This document shows, one piece after another, positions 8,912 through 18,358 of a stretch of 64,000 nt of DNA. The DNA is from Mycolicibacterium septicum DSM 44393. GTDB lineage: Bacteria > Actinomycetota > Actinomycetes > Mycobacteriales > Mycobacteriaceae. The translations under genes and the position numbers were made by a program. Location of the stretch: assembly GCF_000455325.1 (NCBI RefSeq), contig NZ_HG322951.1, forward strand, positions 1,331,061 through 1,395,060, given 5' to 3'. The notes under the pieces are model-generated. The model searched no databases, was not told where the DNA came from, and saw only the letters and a list, made by a program, of their open reading frames with translations. Every line of letters begins with the position of its first letter. The first letter of the stretch is position 1.

Positions 8912-9498
8912 GTGGCCAGCCGGCCGTACCCGAGGATGCCCGCGATCTCGGCGTCGTCGAGGGTGTGCACGCGGATGCCGCCCTCCTCGTTGCCGCCGAC
9001 CGTGGTGATCGCGTTGTCGTCCACGACCACAACGAAATTCGCGTGCAACCCGAGTGGGCTGCCGTCGGCGTACAACACCACGTCACCGGTGCTCGGCCGG
9101 TAGGAGTCCGGGGCGGCGAACCGGCCGGCGGCCTGGTAGTACTCCTGCAGGGTGTACACGCCCGGGATCCGCCAGGTGCCCGAGTTCGGGTTGGACAGCG
9201 GCCGGCCCGCCTCGTTGAGCACCCAGCTGACGAAGTCGGCGCACCACGGCTCCTCGACTCCCTCGGAGAAATGGCTGCCGCCGGGCTGCGCGTCGTACTG
9301 CGCCTGCAGCACATCGACGACGCGGGCCTGGGCCGGATCGAGTGCGGCACGGTCCAGCTGGGGAAAGGCCACGGGTTTGCCGGGCAGGACGTCGAGTACC
9401 GAGCCCGGATGCCGGACCAGCAGTGCGGTCACGCCGACGACGATGACCACGCCGAGCGCGCACAATGCCAACCAGAGCTTGGGTCCGCGCAGGGTCAC
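8908..9498 (-). CDS. CHAP-domain (putative cell-wall amidase) membrane-anchored protein
   Basis: A 196-residue protein with one N-terminal hydrophobic helix (about residues 8-28) acting as a signal anchor, then a CHAP/NlpC-P60-like domain. The likely catalytic Cys86 lies in PWCADFVSWVL and the His152 in LHANFVVVVDDN, followed by TTVGGNEEG. CHAP enzymes are amidases or endopeptidases acting on peptidoglycan, so this is probably exported to the cell wall. It starts at a GTG (9496-9498), 9 bases after the upstream Rv0361-like gene on the same strand, so the two are probably co-transcribed. Exact substrate is unknown. Confidence 0.75.
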   Translation of the reverse strand: MTLRGPKLWLALCALGVVIVVGVTALLVRHPGSVLDVLPGKPVAFPQLDRAALDPAQARVVDVLQAQYDAQPGGSHFSEGVEEPWCADFVSWVLNEAGRPLSNPNSGTWRIPGVYTLQEYYQAAGRFAAPDSYRPSTGDVVLYADGSPLGLHANFVVVVDDNAITTVGGNEEGGIRVHTLDDAEIAGILGYGRLAT

Positions 9499-9507
9499 CG
9501 GACCAGG

Positions 9508-10299
9508 TTAGCCGGTGGGCGCCTGGCAGATCTTCCACTGATTGTCGCGGAACTGAAGGTCGAAGCTGCGGGTGGACCGCGTTTGCGGGGCAAAAGCCAT
9601 GAAGCTCGTGACGTTGGCCTCGGCGTGGTCGCCGTTGACGACCACCTGGTCGATGCTGGCCACCACGGGGTACTGCTTGGCGGCCTCCACCCGGGCGTGA
9701 GTTTCATCCCAGGCCCGCTGGTCGTAGTTGACGTAGTTGTCACGGGTGGTACCGCAGGTGATCGAGCGCAGGGCGGCCAGATCGCCGCGTTGGATGGCCG
9801 AGTCGAAGTTCTGGATCGTCGCGCGGACGTCGTCCTCCTGGGACGCGGCGGCCGACGACTTGCGGGTCAGCAGGACGGTGCCGAGCACCGCGATCGCCAC
9901 CAGCGCCGCGATCACCAACACGACCGCGACCACCCATCCCCAGCTCCGGCGGGTGGCGGGCTGCGGCTTCTGTTCCGGTTCCTCGCGCGGCGGGATGACT
10001 TGCGGTGCAGCGCCTTTCGGCACCTCGGCCGCGACGGTGTCGCCCTCGCCAGGCGGAGCGAACACCTCAGTCTCGGGGTCGGGAGGCGTGTCGATCTTCT
10101 GCGTCGACGAGTCGAACCCGGACGGCGCGGTGAAGCGTCGTTCGTCGTTGAGGTGGACTTCCCCGGTGACTTCGTCGGCCGAGCCGAAGATCTCGGTGGC
10201 CGGTTCGCTCACCTCGGACATGTTCGGCAACTCGACCTTCTCGGTCGGTGTGTCGCTGTGGTCGGCGCGGCCCTCGTCAGGTCCCGTTGGGTTCGACAT
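9508..10299 (-). CDS. Conserved membrane protein, Rv0361-like
   Basis: A 263-residue protein in three parts: a long acidic, Pro/Glu/Thr-rich cytosolic region (1-117), one transmembrane helix (about 121-144) and an extracytoplasmic domain of about 115 residues with the layout of DUF4878/NTF2-like mycobacterial membrane proteins (ATIQNFDSAIQRGD opening; CGTTRDNYV in the middle). It corresponds by order and architecture to Rv0361, of unknown function. The start is an ATG at 10297-10299. It precedes the CHAP gene on the same strand and diverges from the DUF3151 gene at 10364. Confidence 0.75.
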   Translation of the reverse strand: MSNPTGPDEGRADHSDTPTEKVELPNMSEVSEPATEIFGSADEVTGEVHLNDERRFTAPSGFDSSTQKIDTPPDPETEVFAPPGEGDTVAAEVPKGAAPQVIPPREEPEQKPQPATRRSWGWVVAVVLVIAALVAIAVLGTVLLTRKSSAAASQEDDVRATIQNFDSAIQRGDLAALRSITCGTTRDNYVNYDQRAWDETHARVEAAKQYPVVASIDQVVVNGDHAEANVTSFMAFAPQTRSTRSFDLQFRDNQWKICQAPTG

Positions 10300-10363
10300 C
10301 CCTGCTGCGGTCCTCCCGTACGTCGGTACCGGTGGAGCTTATCGGTCGGTGCACAATAGGCCC

Positions 10364-10780
10364 ATGACACGGATGGGTGATTTGTTGGGACCGGAACCGG
10401 TTTTCCTTCCCGGGGACCCTGAGGCCGAGGACGAATTGGCTGCGGGTGAGAAGGCGGCCGTGGTGGCCGCCGCCCACCCGTCGGCGTCGATCGCGTGGGC
10501 GGTGCTGGCCGAGAACGCCCTGGCCGACGACAAGGCCGTCACCGCATATGCGTACGCCCGCACCGGTTATCACCGCGGGCTGGATCAGCTGCGCCGCAAC
10601 GGCTGGAAGGGCTTCGGCCCGGTGCCGTTCGCCCATGAGCCGAACCAGGGATTCCTGCGGTGCGTGGCCTCGCTGGCCCGGGCCGCCGACGACATCGGCG
10701 AGACCGACGAGTTCCAGCGGTGCCTGGATCTTCTGGACGACTGCGATCCGGCTGCGCGCGCCGAACTCGGCCTGGCCTGA
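10364..10780 (+). CDS. DUF3151-like protein, Rv0360c-like
   Basis: A soluble 138-residue protein of unknown function, similar to Rv0360c. It has an alpha-helical repeat-like pattern (HPSASIAWAVLAENAL, AYAYARTGYHRGLDQLRRNGWKG, FLRCVASLARAADDIGE) resembling TPR-like helices, with no signal or membrane segment. I chose the ATG at 10364: a -10-like CACAAT (10352-10357) lies 6 bases before it, which would make a leaderless mRNA. The frame continues far upstream, but that part is antisense to the Rv0361-like gene. The stop is 2 bases from the convergent CDF gene. Confidence 0.72.
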   Translation: MTRMGDLLGPEPVFLPGDPEAEDELAAGEKAAVVAAAHPSASIAWAVLAENALADDKAVTAYAYARTGYHRGLDQLRRNGWKGFGPVPFAHEPNQGFLRCVASLARAADDIGETDEFQRCLDLLDDCDPAARAELGLA

Positions 10781-10782
10781 CC

Positions 10783-11679
10783 TCAGTCCTTCGCCTCGCA
10801 GGAGCAGTCTTCGGCTGAGGCGGGCGGCTCCACCTGCACGGTGGCGTGCGCCAGGCCGCGGGCGTTGAGTACCGCGCGTGCGTCGTCGAGCACCCGGGCG
10901 GTATCGGCGCTGCTGGTCAGGTGTGCGGTGACCATGTCTTTGCCGGGAACGAGTGTCCACACGTGCAGATCGTGCACCTCGGTCACGCCGTCCACCGATT
11001 CGAGCGCGGCCCGGAGTTCGTTGACGTCGATGTGCTGCGGGGAGGATTCGCTGAGAATCCGCAGCGCGGCCCGGGCCAGGGCGATGGCCCGCGGCAGCAC
11101 CCACAGGGCGACGAGGACCGCGACCACCACGTCGGCGTAGGGCCAGGCGGTGGTGACGGTGACGATGCCGGCGACCAGGACGCCGATGCTGCCGACGGTG
11201 TCCGCCACGACCTCCATGTAGGCGCCCTTGACCGCGAGGCTGTCCTTGGAGTGCGACCGCAGCATCATCACGACGACGGCATTGGCGGCCAGGCCGGCCA
11301 ACGCCACGACGATCATCGGCACGCCGGGGACGTCGGGAGCATTGCCGAGGCGTTCGAAGGCCTCGTAGAGGATGAAGCCCGCCACGCCCAGCAGTAGGGC
11401 GGCGTTGGCCACGGCGGTGAACACCTCTGCCCGGTGCCAGCCGTAGGTGCGGGCCGGGGACGTGCTGCCGCGCTTCGCCAGCAGAACCGCGGTCAGCCCC
11501 ATGAACATGGCGACCAGATCGGTCAGCATGTGGCCCGCGTCGGCGAGCAGAGCGATCGAGTTGATCAGCAGCGCTGTGACCAGCTCAAGGACGAAGAACG
11601 CGCTGAGAATCGCCGCGGCGATGATCATCCTGCTGACGCGGGTATCGCTGCTGTGGCTGTGATCGTGGCCGGCACCCAT
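10783..11679 (-). CDS. Cation diffusion facilitator (ZitB/CzcD-type metal exporter)
   Basis: CDF-family metal/proton antiporter of 298 residues, expected to export Zn2+ or a related divalent cation from the cytosol. A His-rich N-terminus (GAGHDHSHSS) precedes six membrane helices; TM2 has the HxxxD site (ADAGHMLTD, about residues 46-54). In TM5 the second site reads AYMEVVADTVGS, where E. coli ZitB has HxxxD, so a Glu replaces the His. The C-terminal cytosolic domain (VHDLHVWTLVPG) is typical, ending in a Cys pair (CSCEAKD). Its promoter holds a strong inverted repeat. The gene interrupts a block otherwise ordered like Rv0361-Rv0356c. Confidence 0.9.
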   Translation of the reverse strand: MGAGHDHSHSSDTRVSRMIIAAAILSAFFVLELVTALLINSIALLADAGHMLTDLVAMFMGLTAVLLAKRGSTSPARTYGWHRAEVFTAVANAALLLGVAGFILYEAFERLGNAPDVPGVPMIVVALAGLAANAVVVMMLRSHSKDSLAVKGAYMEVVADTVGSIGVLVAGIVTVTTAWPYADVVVAVLVALWVLPRAIALARAALRILSESSPQHIDVNELRAALESVDGVTEVHDLHVWTLVPGKDMVTAHLTSSADTARVLDDARAVLNARGLAHATVQVEPPASAEDCSCEAKD

Positions 11680-11686
11680 GCTCCGA

Positions 11687-11716
11687 AATATATGCGGAAG
11701 TACGCATATGTGGCAA
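11687..11716 (-). promoter_or_regulatory. Promoter with overlapping metal-repressor-like operator for the CDF exporter
   Basis: On the minus strand a -35 box TTGCCA (11716-11711) is followed after 18 bases by a -10 box TATATT (11692-11687), ending 7 bases before the CDF ATG, so the mRNA is probably leaderless. The spacer contains a perfect 7-6-7 inverted repeat, ATATGCG / CGCATAT (11690-11709), overlapping the -10 box by three bases. This is the layout expected for repression by an ArsR/SmtB-type metal sensor, and the AT-rich arms stand out from the GC-rich surroundings. No repressor gene is adjacent, so a trans-acting one is inferred. Confidence 0.65.
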
Positions 11717-11745
11717 GCGCCGAGGTCGTTGTCGGCGACGACGCG

Positions 11746-12525
11746 TCAGAGCCAGGCGGACCAGAACCGGGTCAGCTGGCTGCCGATCGACACCAGCTGG
11801 CTCGGCACACCGGAGAGGTCGACGAACCAGAACACCACCCCGAAGAACCATCGGTTCAGCACCGGCGTGAACAGCAGGATGATCAGGATGAACAGGCCCC
11901 ACTGCTTGGCGGGCTCCAGTGCGCGCTGGGTGTCGGGGCTCAGATGTGGTTCCAGTGCGCCGTAGCCGTCCAGCCCGGGAACCGGCAGCAGGTTCAGCAC
12001 TACCGCGGTGACCTGCAGGAACCCCAGGAAGGCCATCCCGGACCAGAACACGCTGTGGGCCGGGTCGAAGAAGATCCGGGTGACGGCGAGCAGCAGGACC
12101 GCCAGCACCAGGTTGGCCGCCGGGCCGGCCAGGCTGACCAGCGTTTTCTGCCGGGCCGTCATCCAGGAAGTGCGGACGTAGACCGCGCCGCCGGGCAGCC
12201 CGATCCCGCCGAGGGCGATGATCAGCACCGGCAAACCCAGCGACAGCAGGGGATGGGAGTACTTGAACGGGTTGAGCGTCAGGTAGCCCCGCACCGCGAC
12301 GTCATGGTCGCCGAACCGCCAAGCGGTGAAGGCGTGGCCGAACTCGTGCAGGCACAGCGACACCAGCCAGCCCGCGATCACCAGGATGAAGACGCCCACA
12401 TAGGACAGTGGCTTCACGTTGTCCGCGGCGAGCCAGGCCAGCACTCCGCCGGCCACGGTGAGCGCGACGACGGCCAGGAAAACCGGGCTCGGGCGTACCG
12501 ACTGATGCAGCGGGCGGATGTTCAC
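11746..12525 (-). CDS. M50 site-2-protease-like membrane protease, Rv0359-like
   Basis: Integral membrane zinc metalloprotease of the S2P/M50 family, 259 residues. The zinc-binding HEFGH motif is in CLHEFGHAFTAW (about residues 60-64) and the second catalytic region is LLPVPGLDGYGALEP, with the conserved Asp. About six hydrophobic segments are present and there is no PDZ domain, so it is one of the minimal family members. The start is an ATG at 12523-12525. Position and architecture match Rv0359. The substrate is unknown. Confidence 0.86.
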   Translation of the reverse strand: MNIRPLHQSVRPSPVFLAVVALTVAGGVLAWLAADNVKPLSYVGVFILVIAGWLVSLCLHEFGHAFTAWRFGDHDVAVRGYLTLNPFKYSHPLLSLGLPVLIIALGGIGLPGGAVYVRTSWMTARQKTLVSLAGPAANLVLAVLLLAVTRIFFDPAHSVFWSGMAFLGFLQVTAVVLNLLPVPGLDGYGALEPHLSPDTQRALEPAKQWGLFILIILLFTPVLNRWFFGVVFWFVDLSGVPSQLVSIGSQLTRFWSAWL

Positions 12526-12577
12526 GATTCGACGCTACGGCAATTCGGCTGGCAATTCGGCCGGCGATCCGGCCCGC

Positions 12578-13159
12578 TCAGCCGACGCGCAGCCAACCTT
12601 CGGTGTGCCTGTAGAACGTCGATCGTCGTAGGGTCCGCGGCGCGGGCACCCCGTCGCGGATCACCTGCGCACCCGGGGTGCCCAGCTGCGCGGCGCGTCC
12701 GGCGACCCAACGGACCGGCCGGCCCCGGTCCGACAGCACGCTCGCGCGCAGTCCCGGCATGTTCAGCGTGGGCTCGACCCGGACGCCCGGTGCCTCGCCG
12801 TCGAACAGCACGACGTCGTCGACGACGGCCTCGCCCTCCAGGGACGCACCGTCGGGTCCGTGCCATTGCGCCGCGCCTACCAGCACTGTTCCCGTCTCGT
12901 CGCGGATCAGCGGGACACGCCGGGCGGGGGCGCGCAGTGCGCGCCGGGCCGACCAGCTGCCGGCGGCCGCAGCGACCTCGACGTCGAGCCGATCGGCGCG
13001 CAGCAACGCGGTGAGCACGACGGCCAGCTCGGCGTCGCCGCCGGTCACGACCAGTCGGCGGGGTGTACCGAGGTCTTCGACATCGACCCTCGGCAGGTCG
13101 CGGAGCGGGCGCGGAACACGGCCTGTGCCGACCACCGCGACCCCGTATGAAGCGGACAA
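12578..13159 (-). CDS. Conserved hypothetical protein, Rv0358-like
   Basis: A soluble 193-residue protein of unknown function, equivalent in position to Rv0358. I see no recognisable domain: a beta-rich N-terminal part (RLVVTGGDAELAVVLTALLRADRLDV) and a C-terminal WLRV ending after a FYRHTEGW segment. The start is an unusual TTG (13157-13159), chosen because GAGGAG lies about 5 bases upstream; no ATG or better GTG has such a ribosome-binding site. It is divergent from purA and followed by the M50 protease gene on the same strand. Confidence 0.7.
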   Translation of the reverse strand: MSASYGVAVVGTGRVPRPLRDLPRVDVEDLGTPRRLVVTGGDAELAVVLTALLRADRLDVEVAAAAGSWSARRALRAPARRVPLIRDETGTVLVGAAQWHGPDGASLEGEAVVDDVVLFDGEAPGVRVEPTLNMPGLRASVLSDRGRPVRWVAGRAAQLGTPGAQVIRDGVPAPRTLRRSTFYRHTEGWLRVG

Positions 13160-13206
13160 AACTGCTCCTCGCGGTCAAGAAAATGTGTTCGCAGCGTGTG
13201 CTGGGA

Positions 13207-13212
13207 TAAGGT
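13207..13212 (+). promoter_or_regulatory. Candidate purA -10 box
   Basis: TAAGGT fits the mycobacterial TANNNT -10 pattern and would start transcription near 13219, leaving a leader of about 45 bases that includes the purA ribosome-binding site GGGAGA (about 13253-13258). I see no good -35 hexamer. Confidence 0.35.
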
Positions 13213-13249
13213 GGCCTACCGGCTGCACCACACTAGTGCGGAAGATTGA

Positions 13250-15180
<1,931 letters not shown>

Positions 15181-15182
15181 GC

Positions 15183-15929
15183 CTAGATCGCGGTGCGACC
15201 GCCATCGGCCGCCAGCACCGCGCCGTGGATGAAACTGGCGCTGTCGCTGACCAAAAACCCGATGGTCTGCGCGATTTCGGAGGGATCGGCGACACGCCGC
15301 GCCGGTGCCTGGGCGGCGAGCGCGGCAAGACGATCGGTGCCGTACTGAGCCGTGGTGCCCTCGGTGAGCGTCGGTCCCGGAGCGACGGCGTTGATCCGGA
15401 CGCCCTTGGGTCCGTATTCGGCAGCCCAGGATTTGGTCAGCAGATTCAACGCGGCCTTGGATGAGGCATATACCGCAGAACCCGGTGCACCGAACATGGA
15501 AACCATGGTGCTGACGTTGACGATCGCGCCGTCGCCGCGTTTGGCCATGGCCGGTGCCACCGCGCCGACGAGGAAGAACGGAATCTTCACGTTGAGGGCG
15601 TAGCAGTCGTCGAAATCCTGCTCGGCGATCGTCGCGGTGGGCCCGAAGACCGCGATGGCGGCGTTGTTGATCAGGATGTCGATCTGGTGGGCGACCGCGA
15701 GGGCGTCCTGTACCAATGCGTGGGCGCTGGCGGCGTCGGTCAGCGTGGCGCCGAGGAAATCGGCGGTGCCGCCGGCCCCGCGAATCTCGGTCACCACCTG
15801 TGCCCCGCGGTCCGGGTCACGACCGCTCACCAGAACATGTGCGCCGCGTTCGGCGAGAAGCGTTGCGGTGGCGTGGCCGATGCCGCTCGTCGCTCCGGTG
15901 ACCAATGCGGTTTTCCCACTGAGAGACAC
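15183..15929 (-). CDS. Short-chain dehydrogenase/reductase
   Basis: Classical SDR of 248 residues with the NAD(P)-binding TGATSGIG motif (residues 11-18), NNAA (about 89-92), the catalytic Ser in NVSTMVSMFG, and the YASSK active site (about 154-158). VSGRDPDR after the second strand suggests NADP(H) preference. The C-terminus (IHGAVLAADGGRTAI) is typical of 3-oxoacyl-ACP-reductase-like SDRs. It converges on the hotdog gene with 2 bases between stops and stands alone, so no pathway is assigned. Confidence 0.88.
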   Translation of the reverse strand: MSLSGKTALVTGATSGIGHATATLLAERGAHVLVSGRDPDRGAQVVTEIRGAGGTADFLGATLTDAASAHALVQDALAVAHQIDILINNAAIAVFGPTATIAEQDFDDCYALNVKIPFFLVGAVAPAMAKRGDGAIVNVSTMVSMFGAPGSAVYASSKAALNLLTKSWAAEYGPKGVRINAVAPGPTLTEGTTAQYGTDRLAALAAQAPARRVADPSEIAQTIGFLVSDSASFIHGAVLAADGGRTAI

Positions 15930-15991
15930 CCGGCAATCCTAGGGGGCCGAATGTCGTCGCAGATGAGCGGTTGAGGTGTCACGATGACGCC

Positions 15992-16663
15992 GTGGTTCAA
16001 CAACACTTGCACCGCTTGTCCACGCCGCGAGCGGCTGCGTTGGCGGGGGTTCTGTTCGCCGTGCTGTTCGGGGTGGCCCTCGTATTGATCCGCACCGCGT
16101 TGCCCGAGGGAGCCGAGCCCGGTTCGCAATGGGTCGACGGCGCGACGACTCGGCTGCGGGTGGCGTCGGTGTTGATGCCGTTCGCCGGTATCGCGTTCCT
16201 GTGGTTCATCGGCGTGGTGCGCGACGGCTTCGGCCGCTACGAGGACCGATTCTTCTCGTCGGTGTTCCTCGGCAGCGGAATCCTGTTCTTGGCGATGATG
16301 TTCGTTTCATCGGCCGTCGGTGCCGGGTTGATCGCCAGCCGGGCGGGGATCAGCGACGCCACCGCCTACAGCCATGTCGCCACGTTCGGGCAGATGGTGC
16401 TGATGGCGTTGAGCAAGACGTACGGCGTCCGGATGGCGGCGGTGTTCATGATGTCGTTGGCGACGATCTGGCTGAAGACGGGTCTGATGCCGCGCCCGCT
16501 GGTGTACACGACTTACCTTGTCGCGGTGGCTCTTCTGATCGCCGGCAATGTCAGCATGTGGATTGTTCTGGCGTTCCCGCTCTGGGTGTTCGTGGTCAGT
16601 CTGCTGATCCTGATCCGGGCCGGGGTGATCGACCTGCCGGGCGAGCGGGAGCATCCCGCGTAG
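15992..16663 (+). CDS. Six-helix integral membrane protein, unknown function
   Basis: A 223-residue protein of almost entirely hydrophobic segments: about six predicted helices with a short loop (RTALPEGAEPGSQW) after the first and a charged loop DGFGRYEDRFFSS after the second. I do not recognise a functional family. The start is taken as the GTG at 15992 (MVQQHLHRLS); a TTG at 15971 would add seven residues. It lies divergent from the SDR and upstream of the DUF222/HNH gene without overlapping either. Confidence 0.65.
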   Translation: MVQQHLHRLSTPRAAALAGVLFAVLFGVALVLIRTALPEGAEPGSQWVDGATTRLRVASVLMPFAGIAFLWFIGVVRDGFGRYEDRFFSSVFLGSGILFLAMMFVSSAVGAGLIASRAGISDATAYSHVATFGQMVLMALSKTYGVRMAAVFMMSLATIWLKTGLMPRPLVYTTYLVAVALLIAGNVSMWIVLAFPLWVFVVSLLILIRAGVIDLPGEREHPA

Positions 16664-16703
16664 CGCCCAGCGTCGATCGCCCACGGGTGTCGGTGGGTGG
16701 TGG

Positions 16704-16709
16704 CATAAT
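16704..16709 (+). promoter_or_regulatory. -10 box giving a leaderless start for the HNH gene
   Basis: CATAAT followed by 7 bases and then the ATG at 16717. The spacing places +1 on the start codon, which supports this start and a leaderless mRNA. Confidence 0.45.
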
Positions 16710-16716
16710 CGAACGT

Positions 16717-18142
16717 ATGCTCGACACTGATTCGGATGTGGCGTTGATCGACAGGATCAGTGTCACCGCGCGGGCGGAGTCGGTGGCGATCGCGGCCCGG
16801 TTGGCTGCGATCGGGGCCTTGGATACTCTGCGCGAAATCGAGTTGGCCGAGTCGATTTTCTGGCGTACCGATCCGTTCGAGGAGGTCGCCGCCGAAGTGT
16901 CGGCCGCGTTGCGGATCAGCCAGGGCCGCGCCGGCACCCAGGTGCACCGGGCTCGGGTGTTGCGCGACAAGCTGCCGTTGGTGGCGGCCCGCTTCGCGGC
17001 CGGGGACATCGACTACCGGGTGGTGTGCATGATCATCGCCCGTACCGGCATCGCCGATCCAGAGGTGTGGGCGGTGTTGGATGCGGAGTTGGCGGCGCGG
17101 GCGCATCGGTGGATGCGGCTGTCGGAACCCAAACTGCGGGATCGGGTGGATCAGTGGATCGCCAAACTCGATCCGAACGGGGAGCGGGTGCCGCCGAATC
17201 TGGTCGAGGAGCGGTTCGTGCAGATCGAGCCGCACAGCCCGGGTAGGGCCTCGGTGTGGGGCAACGTCGATGCCGCCGACGGGGCGGCGTTGAATCAACG
17301 CCTCGATGCCCTGTCGGCGACAGTGTGTGAGAACGATCCGCGTACTCAGCAGCAGCGCCGCGCTGATGCGGTGGGTCCGTTGGCTCGGCTGGAATCGCAC
17401 CTGCCGTGCCTGTGTGGGCTACCGGATTGCCCGGCAGGAGAGAAACGAGCCGCCGCCACCGCCGCGGTGATCCATGTGCTGGCTGACCAAGCCACATTGG
17501 ATGGCACCGCTGATGATCCGGGCTATCTACCCGGCCATGGCATCCTGCCCGCCCAGAACGTGCGCGACCTCGCGGCTACGGCCAAACTCAAGCCGGTGCC
17601 GATACCGACCGTCCCCGCTGAGCCGGGGTATCGCCCGTCGGTGGCGCTCTCGGAATTCATCCGGTGGCGGGACCTCACCTGCCGCTTCCCTGGCTGTGAC
17701 GCCCCGGTCGAACGTTGCGACATCGACCACACGATGCCCTATCCGTTGGGCCCGACCCATCCGTCCAACACCAAGCTCTACTGCCGGACCCATCACTTGG
17801 TCAAAACCTTCTGCCCCGGATGGTCGGATCGCCAATTACCCGATGGCACCGTCGAAATCACCGCACCCACCGGCCACACCTATGTCACTGAACCCCACGG
17901 CGCCGGCCTGTTCCCGGCCTTGGGTCAGCCGACCGGGGAACTGAACCTGCCCGAACCCCCCGGCCGCGAGTCCGGGCCGCGCCGCGATGATGCCGAGACG
18001 TCGTCAAACCCGCGAACAAGACCGCCAAGACCGCATCAGCGCCGAACGGCGTCAACGCGCCGAACTCAACAACGACCTCGAAGTCGAACGCCAATACCAA
18101 GCCTGGCTCGCCGAAGAATACGGACCACCCCCACCGTTCTGA
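16717..18142 (+). pseudogene. DUF222/HNH endonuclease (13E12-repeat family), frameshifted near the 3' end
   Basis: Multicopy mycobacterial family with an N-terminal DUF222 helical domain (residues 1-300) and a C-terminal HNH nuclease domain (CRFPGCDAPVERCDIDH with YCRTHHLVKTF, about residues 325-368). The first 415 or so codons read cleanly. After a run of six C at 17956-17961 the frame becomes an Arg/Pro/Thr-rich shadow that runs on to 18336, antisense to the ferredoxin gene. Dropping one C restores a frame reading MMPRRRQTREQDRQDR and ending EEYGPPPPF at the TGA 18140-18142, the tail expected for the family and like the TRQQTRTQRI...PPPY tail of the second copy at 63288. A terminator-like hairpin sits on that stop. 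Either a genuine one-base insertion or a sequencing error in the homopolymer. Confidence 0.72.
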
Positions 18143-18148
18143 ACGGTG
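18132..18148. terminator. Hairpin between convergent HNH and ferredoxin genes
   Basis: CACCGT (18132-18137), a 5-base loop, then ACGGTG (18143-18148). This 6-bp stem without a U-tract overlaps the ancestral HNH stop codon and could end transcription from both sides. Confidence 0.35.
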
Positions 18149-18158
18149 CGGCCCGACT

Positions 18159-18353
18159 TCACTCCCCGGTGAGCTTCAATGCCGATGCGGGGCACAGCTT
18201 GACGGCCTGGCGCGCATGGTCGATCTCATCGTCGGGAACCTCGTCGACGAGGACTTCGACCACACCGTCGTCGTCCTGGTCGAAGATGACGTCGGAGATC
18301 ATCACGCAGTTGCCCGATGCGATGCAGGCGTCCTGATCTGCTTCTACTTTCAT
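18159..18353 (-). CDS. [3Fe-4S]-type ferredoxin partner of the adjacent P450
   Basis: A 64-residue ferredoxin that should deliver electrons to the cytochrome P450 encoded just upstream. The cluster motif is CIASGNC (residues 10-16) with a distal CP in VKLCPASALKL, the Cx5C...CP layout of mycobacterial 3Fe-4S ferredoxins. The middle residue of the first motif is Ser, one of the variable positions in this family. The ATG at 18351-18353 lies 5 bases after the P450 stop; a GTG slightly upstream is possible. The P450-ferredoxin pair is clearly one transcript. Confidence 0.88.
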   Translation of the reverse strand: MKVEADQDACIASGNCVMISDVIFDQDDDGVVEVLVDEVPDDEIDHARQAVKLCPASALKLTGE

Positions 18354-18358
18354 GGCAT

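Noticed and set aside
17962..18336. Extended C-terminus of the HNH protein running into the ferredoxin gene
   Set aside because: The residues are an Arg/Pro/Thr-rich out-of-frame shadow; the family tail is found in the +1 frame and ends at 18142.
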